Assembly: GCA_002377985.1 (NCBI GenBank)
Contig: DFQW01000017.1
Coordinates: 1 to 8,220 of the forward strand
Source: Halieaceae bacterium UBA3479
GTDB taxonomy: Bacteria; Pseudomonadota; Gammaproteobacteria; Pseudomonadales; Halieaceae
DNA: 8,220 bases
Direction: 5' to 3'
Numbering within the stretch: the first letter of the stretch is position 1; each line of letters starts with the position of its first letter. The notes under the pieces are model-generated. The model had not been told where the DNA came from. It did no database searches and was given only the letters and a program-made list of their open reading frames with translations. Shown here one piece after another: positions 1 through 5,980 of this stretch. Position numbers and translations under genes: made by a program.

Positions 1-33
1 TCTCCGGCACCACTACCCCTAAAGCATCACCAC

Positions 34-1101
34 TCAGGCGGCGCATTGGGTGGCAGGATTTGACCTTGGCTTCCCCAAAATCCGGTGTGCAAGGGCGACT
101 GCAGCGCGCTCTGTGTCGATGTGTTCTCCATCGGCGGTTGCGAAAATCTGCATCAGATTAGCGGGTATGATCTCAAGCGCCTTGCTGCGCGTGAGAGCGT
201 CGCTCCCAAGGCGCTGGTGTTGTATTTCGATCACTCCACCTGCGTTAACCACAAAGTCGGGGCAATAGAGGATGCCGCGTTGCCTGAGCGCCTCACCATC
301 GCTCGCTGTGCCAAGCTGGTTGTTGGCTGCACCCGCGATAATGCGGGTATTAAGCGTGGGGATTGTTGTAGCACTGATCACGCCACCCATCGCGCAAGGT
401 GCGAGTACATCGCAGGGCTGGCTCAGGATATCGCCATGCGTGCGCGGGATAACACCCAGTTCGGCAATCGCCTTGTCGAGTGAGGGGGCGTAGAGATCAG
501 AGGCAAAGACTGTCCCTCCCTCGTTGCGAATTAACCGGGCCAGCGCAAAGCCCACTTTGCCTACGCCTTGAATTGCCACCGTCTTGCCCGCTAGGGATTC
601 GCTACCACAGTGGTGAGCGAGCGCCGCTTTTATGCCCTTGAACACACCCAGAGCAGTGCTGGGAGAAGGATCGCCCCCACTGGCGCTGTCCTCGACGCCG
701 GAGACAAACGGAGTTTTGCGCGCCACGATACGCATGTCCTCAGGTGTCGTACCTGAGTCTTCGGCAACCACGTATTGGCCATTCAGCGCATGAACTGCCT
801 CTCCCAGAGCTTCAAACTGGACGTCTCGTTTGTCGCGTCTGGGGTCACCTATGATTACCGATTTTCCGCCACCGAAAGGCAGTCGGGCGAGGGCATTTTT
901 GTAGGACATACCGCGCGACAACCGGAGCACATCCGTCATGGCTTGCGCGGTGTTGCCATAGGGGAAATATCTGCAACCTCCCAGCGCCGGGCCGAGGTGG
1001 GTGTTGTGCACGGCGATAATGGCTTTGAGGCCGGCGCGCTGGTCGTTAATGCAGGTCACCGATTCGTGTGCGTCGAAGTCGGGATGGTCGTGCAGATTCA
1101 T
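34..1101 (-). CDS. ldh: Leucine / branched-chain amino-acid dehydrogenase (Glu/Leu/Phe/Val dehydrogenase family)
   Basis: This 355-residue cytosolic enzyme should catalyse NAD-dependent oxidative deamination of leucine, and probably valine and isoleucine, to the 2-oxo acid plus ammonia, as a first step of branched-chain amino-acid catabolism. Its length matches the usual 350-370 residues. Seen in the sequence: the N-terminal substrate domain with GPALGGCR (37-44), Lys68, the glycine-rich LPFGGGK ending at Lys80, and EDSGTT containing Asp115. These three positions coincide with the catalytic residues numbered Lys68, Lys80 and Asp115 in Bacillus leucine dehydrogenase. The Rossmann motif GVGKVG is at 179-184, and Asp202 at the end of the second strand fits NAD preference. 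CPDFVVNAGG follows near the C-terminus. I chose the ATG at 1101 over one 33 bases upstream because AAGGAGAG lies just before it and the protein then starts like its relatives. It stands alone, divergent from the VOC gene. Phenylalanine or valine as preferred substrate cannot be excluded. Confidence 0.93.
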   Translation of the reverse strand: MNLHDHPDFDAHESVTCINDQRAGLKAIIAVHNTHLGPALGGCRYFPYGNTAQAMTDVLRLSRGMSYKNALARLPFGGGKSVIIGDPRRDKRDVQFEALGEAVHALNGQYVVAEDSGTTPEDMRIVARKTPFVSGVEDSASGGDPSPSTALGVFKGIKAALAHHCGSESLAGKTVAIQGVGKVGFALARLIRNEGGTVFASDLYAPSLDKAIAELGVIPRTHGDILSQPCDVLAPCAMGGVISATTIPTLNTRIIAGAANNQLGTASDGEALRQRGILYCPDFVVNAGGVIEIQHQRLGSDALTRSKALEIIPANLMQIFATADGEHIDTERAAVALAHRILGKPRSNPATQCAA

Positions 1102-1240
1102 CGTTCTCTCCTTGAACTGACTGAATGACACCATGTCTGTCCGGCACTCTACTTTTGGCCCGCCGCTGAATCAACGTCAGTAATAACAATCTGCGCTCTT
1201 GTGGGCAGGGCTTAACTGCACTGCAGGCGCGCTGCGCACG

Positions 1241-1273
1241 AACTTGCATCAAAAAGATCTATTGATGTAACTT
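1241..1273. promoter_or_regulatory. Imperfect inverted repeat, candidate operator upstream of the VOC gene
   Basis: The left arm AACTTGCATCAA (1241-1252) and right arm TTGATGTAACTT (1262-1273) pair at 10 of 12 positions around a 9-base AT-rich centre. The repeat overlaps the AT-rich stretch where a promoter for the plus-strand VOC gene would be expected, 33 bases before its ATG, and lies in the divergent region shared with the dehydrogenase gene. The geometry suits a dimeric repressor or activator site. That role is inference; no regulator gene is in view. Confidence 0.35.
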
Positions 1274-1289
1274 TATAACAAATCATAAA
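1262..1289 (+). promoter_or_regulatory. Candidate sigma-70-type promoter for the VOC gene
   Basis: TTGATG (1262-1267, 4 of 6 to the -35 consensus) is followed after 16 bases by CATAAA (1284-1289, 4 of 6 to the -10 consensus). TATAAC at 1274-1279 is a better -10 hexamer, but I see no -35 at the right distance for it. The region is clearly more AT-rich than its surroundings and lies 17 bases before the ATG. Both hexamers are weak, so the exact start is uncertain. Confidence 0.25.
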
Positions 1290-1305
1290 TAGCAAGGTTA
1301 AGGGT

Positions 1306-1905
1306 ATGCCTCAGATAATCCGTGCTGTTCTGCCCGCAGTATTTGCAGCCCTCCTGGCCCCCTTGGTCGCGCAGGCGGGGCATCACGCAGAGGAAAAAGT
1401 AGATGACCCGTTGGTGGCAGCTGCGGAGTTCCCCCTGCTGTTTCGCCGCACCACGCTGGTTGTGCGTGACATAGAGACGTCTCTGAAGCTCTACCGCGAT
1501 GGATTGGGTATGGAGGTGATCTACGACCAAGAGATTAATCGACCACATTCCAGTGAGGATCGTGAACAGCGCTTGCGGCTTATTTTCCTTAAGGCATCGC
1601 ATGACTATGTTGGGGTTATCGGTCTGATTGATTACGAATATGGGTACCCGGATCACCCCGCCCATACCAAACCCGTTCGGCGAGAGGGCTTTACGCCTGG
1701 TAATGCCATCCTGTTATTCAACATCGAGGAGCTTGAAGAGAAGTGGTCGACTATTGAGAGCGCACCGGGGGTTGAGATCATCAGCAAGCCCAAACTGACT
1801 TCTTACCCAGGCTACGGCGGCGTCGGCGAGATCCGCGTGCTGGTCTCGAAGTTCTATGACGCCGACGGATATATACTCGAGGTAAATCAAATTCTTCGGG
1901 ATTGA
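1306..1905 (+). CDS. Exported VOC-superfamily (glyoxalase/bleomycin-resistance fold) protein
   Basis: The 199-residue product begins with a signal peptide: hydrophobic residues about 7-22, with likely cleavage after AQA at residue 24. The mature protein should therefore be periplasmic or secreted, which is less common for this superfamily. A single VOC module spans about 46-197. It opens with the strand TTLVVRDIETSLKLYRDGLG (49-68), which has the usual 'xxxV.D...S..FY...LG' pattern, and closes with YDADGYILEV (184-193), the usual DPDGN..E strand. Superfamily members are metal-dependent lyases, isomerases, dioxygenases or binding proteins. Glu192 is in the last-strand ligand position, but the histidine normally near the start of the first strand is Thr49/Thr50 here, so a standard metal site looks incomplete. 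AAGGTTAAGGG precedes the ATG. The gene is apparently monocistronic, and the substrate is unknown. Confidence 0.85.
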   Translation: MPQIIRAVLPAVFAALLAPLVAQAGHHAEEKVDDPLVAAAEFPLLFRRTTLVVRDIETSLKLYRDGLGMEVIYDQEINRPHSSEDREQRLRLIFLKASHDYVGVIGLIDYEYGYPDHPAHTKPVRREGFTPGNAILLFNIEELEEKWSTIESAPGVEIISKPKLTSYPGYGGVGEIRVLVSKFYDADGYILEVNQILRD

Positions 1906-2104
1906 CGAGTCATCACATGGAAAGTGCTGGCAGCCAACTTGCAGATGACCCCGGTCTGGGGCGTCATGCCGGAAATCGCTGGCGGCGGCAACCGCAAAGA
2001 CGTTATTGCGGGTGTCACCTGTCGATTTTGCTCGATTACTACCCGTCCGGGATGCCTGTCTGATACCAGAGGGATTGCTCGCGCGACGTCAATCGCTATA
2101 CTGC

Positions 2105-2121
2105 CGCACCATCATGGTGCG
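2105..2121. repeat. 17-base perfect palindrome
   Basis: CGCACCAT (2105-2112) and ATGGTGCG (2114-2121) are perfect reverse complements around a single C. With only one base between the arms it is better suited to a dimeric DNA-binding protein than to an RNA hairpin. It lies about 175 bases upstream of the metalloprotease start. A regulatory role is inferred from position and symmetry only. Confidence 0.4.
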
Positions 2122-2191
2122 CACGGAGAGGTGGACTTAGATCAAGGCCTATTCCACCCAGATCTCTCAGCTTGTTACACCATATATCGGC

Positions 2192-2227
2192 GGCACTTGA
2201 CGATTGGATCGATCCCAATCCAGTGCC
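2192..2227. repeat. 36-base interrupted stem-loop upstream of the metalloprotease gene
   Basis: The outer arms GGCACT (2192-2197) and AGTGCC (2222-2227) and the inner arms GATTGG (2202-2207) and CCAATC (2215-2220) are each perfectly complementary. They are separated by an asymmetric 4-by-1 internal loop and closed by a 7-base loop containing ATCGAT. It ends 68 bases before the metalloprotease ATG. It may be a transcribed leader structure or a protein-binding dyad. A terminator is less likely because only the short T-rich ACTTTGTTAT follows. Confidence 0.4.
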
Positions 2228-2295
2228 ACTTTGTTATCTCCCGCATTAGCGTTACCGGGGCGTTGTAAAACGGCTCCACAACAGAGGAATCTTGA

Positions 2296-4872
2296 ATGAC
2301 CTATCAATACAGATGGTTGACCACCTTGTTCGCATCAATGTTGTGGACATCCATAGCGTTGGGGTCAGAGGCAGACGCGGATGAAGCTGCCGGTTCTGAC
2401 AGCGCCAAAGAAGAAAAAACCATTGCCGAGTTGATTGAGGGCGATACCGAGTTCGCCGGCTTATTCACCTTTTACCGCGACACCGAAACCGGCAAAACCA
2501 GCTTGCTGCTCCAGCCGGCACAGCTACAAAAGGAATACATTTATTTCGTTCATGTCGCTGACGGTGTCGTCGATGCGGGCAGTTTTCGCGGAGCCTATGG
2601 CCCCAGCTTTGTTTTTACCATTGAACGTCGATTCGATAAGGTCGCCATCGTTCGGGAAAACACGGCCTTTTACTTTGACCCCGACAATGCCATCTCCAGA
2701 GCGTCAGAGGCGAACATCACCAGAGCGGTTCTCGCCGTGCAGCCCATTCTCGCGGAAGATGAGCAAACAGGCGAGCTGCTGATCGATTCGGACAGCCTTT
2801 TCCTGTCGGAGGCATTCACCCGGCTGACTCCGGCGTCAGATCCTGATGCCGACCCAAAGGCGAGTTTCAAAGTGGGGGAGTTCAATGCTGAGAAAAGTCA
2901 GATCCTGGCGCTACGCAGCTACCCACTCAATACGGATATCGAAGTAGAGTACGTATTTTACAACCCCAAGCCGTTGGTGGGGGGATCAGACGCGGTCACG
3001 GACCCGCGCAATATTTCGATCAGGGCTCTGCATAGTCTCATTGAGATGCCCGATAACGATTACCAGGCGCGCCGTGCCGACCCGAGATTGGGTTCATTCA
3101 ATCAGCAAATTACTGATCTGACCTCGAATGAGGCGGCTCCGTATCGCGATGTCATTAATCGATGGCATTTGGTCAAGCAGAACCCTGATGCGGCAGTATC
3201 CGACCCGGTGGAACCCATTACCTGGTGGATTGAAAACACCACACCTGTAGAGTGGCGACCGCTGATTCAGACTGCCGCACTGGAGTGGAATAAGGCCTTT
3301 GAGAAGGCCGGATTCAGTAATGCCGTAGCGGTAAAAATCCAGCCCGATGATGCTGACTGGGATGCCGGGGACCTGCGCTACAACGTACTGCGATGGACGT
3401 CTTCACCCAACCCACCTTTTGGTGGTTACGGGCCCAGTTTCGCCAACCCGCGCACCGGGCAGTTACTCGGCGCCGACGTGATGCTCGAGTTCTCATTTTT
3501 GAACCGCTCGTCATTAGCCCGCGAGCTGATTCAGGGTAAACCCCCTGCCACTGCTCCCGTGCTGTGGCCATCAGAGCATCTGTGCTCGGTTGAGAACGTA
3601 CTGGGGATGGGTAGTGTATTCGCCAATTTGGCCGCCGACGTGATGGGAGGTAACAGCGCCATTGAGGAGCAGCTGGTCAGGGACCGCATGTATTACCTGA
3701 TTCTGCATGAAATCGGCCACACCCTTGGCATGAATCACAATATGAAGGCCACCCAGATTCTGGATCTCGAGCAGATTCAGGACCCGCAGGTGATGGAGAG
3801 CGGCATTCTGGCGGGCTCGGTGATGGATTATCCTGCTGTGAACTATGCGCCTACCGCAGAGGCGCAAACCCTGTTTTATACGATTGCACCGGGCCCCTAC
3901 GACGACTGGTACATCGAGTATGCCTACTCACCCGCGTTGGACGACCCTGATGCAGAGCGTGATAGATTGCTCGCCATTGCCGCGCGGTCCTCGGAGCCTG
4001 CACTCGCTTTTGGTAATGATGCCGATGATATGCGCAGCCCCGGCACGGGTATGGATCCCCGGGTCAATATATATGATCTCAGCTCAGACTCGATTGGCCA
4101 CGCGGCGTCGCAAATGGCGCTGATGCAGAGCACGTTAAATAAAATGGCCGACTGGAAACCAGAATCGGGTCAGTCTTATCAACAGACCGTAGACGGCGCT
4201 GCGCTGATTGTTCGTTTATGGGGTATTAGCGCGGGTGTGATTTCGCGGTGGGTTGGCGGTGTTTATGTTGATCGCGCTGTCGTGGGTCAGACCCAGGGCA
4301 GTGAGCCACTGCGACCTGTCGAGCGAAGTGAACAAAAAAGAGCCATGGAGGCGCTCGCTGAGCACCTGTTCTCTCCTGATGCCTTCGATGTGGATGGCGC
4401 GCTGTGGCGCACGACAGCCCCCGAGCGTCGAGGCTTTCAGCACGGCCGCGGCACCGAGGACCCCAAAATTCATGAGGCGGTGCTCGCTAGCCAGCAGCGG
4501 GTGCTCGATCACCTGCTACATCCCACCGTGCTGACGCGCATTGTCGACACTACGTTGTATGGCAATGGCTATCCGTTAGAAGAAATGATGAGTGACCTGA
4601 CCAGCGCCATATTTACCGCTGATATTGAGGGTGTGGTGAATGGTTTTCGGCGCAATTTGCAGATGGAGTATGTGCACAGGCTCATTGACGTTGCCGGCAT
4701 ATCCGGAAAGCCAAATTACAATACATCGGCCCGCGCACTCGCATTGCTCGAACTACTTGGGCTGAGAGATACGCTCATATCGGATAAGTCAGATGACGCA
4801 ATGACCCGCGCGCACCGGAAATTGCTGGTGATCACCATCGATCAGGCGCTTGATAACGAGACGCGGGGATAA
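2296..4872 (+). CDS. Exported zinc-dependent metalloprotease (DUF4953/DUF5117/DUF5118-type, metzincin-like)
   Basis: The 858-residue product has an N-terminal signal peptide (hydrophobic about 8-22, likely cleavage near ALG at 23), then an acidic, alanine-rich linker. The N-terminal part, about 40-290, fits the DUF5118 and DUF5117 regions typical of this family. The segment from WWIENTTPVEWRPLIQTA onward (about 311), with its later GYGPSFANPRTGQLLGAD, leads into the catalytic domain. HEIGHTLGMNH at 471-481 is the extended zinc motif HExxHxxGxxH, with ligands His471, His475 and His481 and catalytic Glu472. SVMDY around Met510 looks like the metzincin Met-turn. Length is normal for the family. 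It should act outside the cytoplasm on unknown protein or peptide substrates. AGAGGAA precedes the ATG. It appears to be transcribed alone and converges on the DUF3833 gene. Family assignment is from recalled sequence patterns; the exact substrate is unknown. Confidence 0.92.
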   Translation: MTYQYRWLTTLFASMLWTSIALGSEADADEAAGSDSAKEEKTIAELIEGDTEFAGLFTFYRDTETGKTSLLLQPAQLQKEYIYFVHVADGVVDAGSFRGAYGPSFVFTIERRFDKVAIVRENTAFYFDPDNAISRASEANITRAVLAVQPILAEDEQTGELLIDSDSLFLSEAFTRLTPASDPDADPKASFKVGEFNAEKSQILALRSYPLNTDIEVEYVFYNPKPLVGGSDAVTDPRNISIRALHSLIEMPDNDYQARRADPRLGSFNQQITDLTSNEAAPYRDVINRWHLVKQNPDAAVSDPVEPITWWIENTTPVEWRPLIQTAALEWNKAFEKAGFSNAVAVKIQPDDADWDAGDLRYNVLRWTSSPNPPFGGYGPSFANPRTGQLLGADVMLEFSFLNRSSLARELIQGKPPATAPVLWPSEHLCSVENVLGMGSVFANLAADVMGGNSAIEEQLVRDRMYYLILHEIGHTLGMNHNMKATQILDLEQIQDPQVMESGILAGSVMDYPAVNYAPTAEAQTLFYTIAPGPYDDWYIEYAYSPALDDPDAERDRLLAIAARSSEPALAFGNDADDMRSPGTGMDPRVNIYDLSSDSIGHAASQMALMQSTLNKMADWKPESGQSYQQTVDGAALIVRLWGISAGVISRWVGGVYVDRAVVGQTQGSEPLRPVERSEQKRAMEALAEHLFSPDAFDVDGALWRTTAPERRGFQHGRGTEDPKIHEAVLASQQRVLDHLLHPTVLTRIVDTTLYGNGYPLEEMMSDLTSAIFTADIEGVVNGFRRNLQMEYVHRLIDVAGISGKPNYNTSARALALLELLGLRDTLISDKSDDAMTRAHRKLLVITIDQALDNETRG

Positions 4873-4903
4873 GCTAAAACATGTGGGTCTCCCCGCGGGA
4901 GCC
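4862..4903. terminator. Candidate stem-loop between convergent genes
   Basis: CGCGGGGA (4862-4869), covering the last codons of the metalloprotease gene, is perfectly complementary to TCCCCGCG (4890-4897) across a 20-base loop that contains the stop codon. A competing compact hairpin pairs CTCCC (4889-4893) with GGGAG (4897-4901). The two structures exclude one another. The site lies where two convergent transcripts meet, so a bidirectional stop is plausible, but neither strand has a following U-rich tract. Confidence 0.3.
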
Positions 4904-4909
4904 GGAGAG

Positions 4910-5458
4910 CTACGCGGGGCAGTCCACAGGCCGATCGGGGTGGCGAATGAGGGTGAGCACGATTTCACCCACGCCAAATCCCCATTTGCGCATTTTGGAT
5001 TCATTAACGACCACGTTCTCGCTCACCCGGTACATGCGATCGTCAATGTGTACGTCGATGCTGCCGTCATCCAGCGCAATGCGCAGTGTGTAGTCGAGGA
5101 ACATCGCGTTACCTTGCCATCGCGCCTTGCCGTCGCCAATAACGTCACCGGCGGTGCCGATATAGGTTTGGTTCCCAGAGGGGGTCAGCGTCCAGATTCG
5201 CGTTTGCTGTTCGCCGTCATCAAAAACGAAGGACTCATCAAGCGTACCCACACCATCTGACCAACAGCCCATAATGTCGGCATTGAAGTGGCGAATTGCG
5301 GTGCCGGAGAAGTCTTTTACAACACCGTGGGCTGTTAGCGCCCCATTGAAAAAATCCTCGGGAACGAAAGCGGGGGATCGATCTCGGTAATCCTCAATTG
5401 AGGCAGTACCGCAACCGCCAGCAACCAGCATGAGCCATATTGGTGCGAAAAGCCTCAT
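4910..5458 (-). CDS. DUF3833-family lipoprotein
   Basis: The 182-residue product has a short hydrophobic N-terminus ending in VAGGC with Cys16, consistent with lipoprotein signal-peptidase processing and lipid anchoring. The lipobox is slightly atypical, with Ala at -3 and Gly at -2. The rest matches the DUF3833 pattern as I recall it: PEDFFNG (33-39), a GTLDESFVFDDGE segment (71-83), RIWTL (87-91), a GTAGDVIGDG segment, an HIDDRMY segment and a WGFGVGEIVL segment near the C-terminus. The family is widespread in gammaproteobacteria and has no established biochemical function; the compact beta-rich pattern suggests a ligand-binding or envelope role. I chose the ATG at 5458 because it places the cysteine at a normal distance; the upstream ATG at 5518 would bury the signal peptide. 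The ribosome binding site is weak (GGCAAG). It is convergent with the metalloprotease gene and divergent from the small membrane-protein gene. Confidence 0.87.
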   Translation of the reverse strand: MRLFAPIWLMLVAGGCGTASIEDYRDRSPAFVPEDFFNGALTAHGVVKDFSGTAIRHFNADIMGCWSDGVGTLDESFVFDDGEQQTRIWTLTPSGNQTYIGTAGDVIGDGKARWQGNAMFLDYTLRIALDDGSIDVHIDDRMYRVSENVVVNESKMRKWGFGVGEIVLTLIRHPDRPVDCPA

Positions 5459-5528
5459 CGTACTTGCCAAGCCAAAAGGCTGCGATACGAGATGATTAGG
5501 TTCTGTTCCCTGCAGCATGATTTTTTTA

Positions 5529-5555
5529 CCGTATCTTTGATTTCTAGCAATACGG
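5529..5555. repeat. Inverted repeat in the divergent region between the lipoprotein and small membrane-protein genes
   Basis: CCGTAT (5529-5534) and ATACGG (5550-5555) are perfect reverse complements separated by 15 AT-rich bases, next to a run of seven or more T (5520-5528 region). Because the T-run precedes the stem on the plus strand, it does not have the order of an intrinsic terminator on either strand. It could be an operator serving either divergent gene. Six-base arms can occur by chance. Confidence 0.25.
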
Positions 5556-5667
5556 ACAGGGCAGGGCGGCGGATTTTTCCAAGTGCGCTTTGCAACTGAA
5601 ATTTATGTTCTATATGTTGTCGCAACCGGTCCGCAGCGATGAACCGCGTTTTCGAGGGAGTGCAAAG

Positions 5668-5907
5668 ATGCCATGGCGCCTTATGTTGGAAGCAATGCGT
5701 TGGATCGGTGGACTTTTAGCTCTGCTGGCGGTGGACCTGTTCGCGGAGCTCTATGTTTTTGAGTGGCTAGAGTGGAATGGCACCGACAAGAACGACTGGT
5801 TCTTTATGCTGTGGTGGGCTGTGGTGCTGATCTGGACCCTCGCGTGCGGCCATAGGGTTTGGCGTGGGAAACTCTCTCCCGAAGATAACGCCCCCGACTC
5901 CGCCTGA
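5668..5907 (+). CDS. Small two-helix membrane protein, unrecognised
   Basis: I do not recognise this 79-residue protein. It has two hydrophobic segments, about 12-31 and 44-61, joined by an acidic linker (EWLEWNGTDKND). An Arg-containing tail, HRVWRGK, follows the second helix and ends in a short acidic stretch. It is rich in tryptophan (about nine residues). The arrangement suggests a small inner-membrane protein with both ends in the cytoplasm. I chose the ATG at 5668 because GAGGGAG lies upstream at a slightly long spacing. An in-frame TTG at 5590 would add 26 residues without hydrophobic continuity and without a clear binding site. It stands alone, divergent from the DUF3833 gene and convergent with the HlyD-family gene. 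Function is unknown; the gene call rests on open frame, start context and helix pattern. Confidence 0.65.
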   Translation: MPWRLMLEAMRWIGGLLALLAVDLFAELYVFEWLEWNGTDKNDWFFMLWWAVVLIWTLACGHRVWRGKLSPEDNAPDSA

Positions 5908-5945
5908 TCAACCCATCAAGATTGAATGTTTGTGGCGCTTTACCA

Positions 5946-5968
5946 GGCGCTGCCCCCCGAACAGCGCC
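5946..5968. terminator. GC-rich hairpin between convergent genes
   Basis: GGCGCTG (5946-5952) and CAGCGCC (5962-5968) form a perfect 7-base-pair stem with a 9-base, C-rich loop. It lies 12 bases beyond the HlyD-family stop codon on the minus strand and 38 bases beyond the small membrane-protein stop on the plus strand. That position fits a shared transcription stop, but there is no U-tract on either side, so it is not a textbook intrinsic terminator. Another GGCGCT copy lies just outside at 5933-5938. Confidence 0.35.
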
Positions 5969-5980
5969 GGCCCAGAGCAC

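Larger units (their letters stand above)
1906..2295. other. 390-base intergenic stretch with no convincing gene
   Basis: The longest open frame here starts with GTG at 1924 and runs 114 codons, but it lacks a ribosome binding site, resembles no family I recognise and is rich in unusual residue runs. A 49-codon ATG frame at 1917-2063 likewise lacks a binding site. No tRNA-like cloverleaf or riboswitch was recognised. What it does hold is a 17-base palindrome, a 36-base stem-loop and the ribosome binding site AGAGGAA just before the metalloprotease start. It probably serves as the leader and control region of the metalloprotease gene, or contains decayed sequence. Confidence 0.5.

Noticed and set aside
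1..33. Possible start of another minus-strand gene after the dehydrogenase
   Set aside because: An AGGGG followed by GTG can be read on the minus strand, but only a few codons remain before the edge, too little to support a gene.
85..483. Plus-strand open frame opposite the leucine dehydrogenase gene
   Set aside because: Fully inside and antisense to a gene with intact catalytic motifs; a shadow of its codon pattern.
1917..2063. Plus-strand ATG frame of 48 residues just after the VOC gene
   Set aside because: No ribosome binding site, Arg/Gln-rich run typical of an out-of-frame read, and no recognisable family.
1924..2268. Plus-strand GTG-started frame of 114 codons
   Set aside because: No ribosome binding site, no family resemblance and atypical residue composition; treated as non-coding gap.
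4850..5260. Plus-strand 136-codon open frame opposite the DUF3833 gene
   Set aside because: Antisense to a recognisable lipoprotein gene and overlapping the metalloprotease end; no own start signal.
5459..5518. Upstream start for the DUF3833 gene adding 20 residues
   Set aside because: It would place a polar stretch before the lipoprotein signal and no better binding site precedes it.
5590..5667. TTG start extending the small membrane protein by 26 residues
   Set aside because: No binding site at the TTG, whereas GAGGGAG lies upstream of the internal ATG at 5668.
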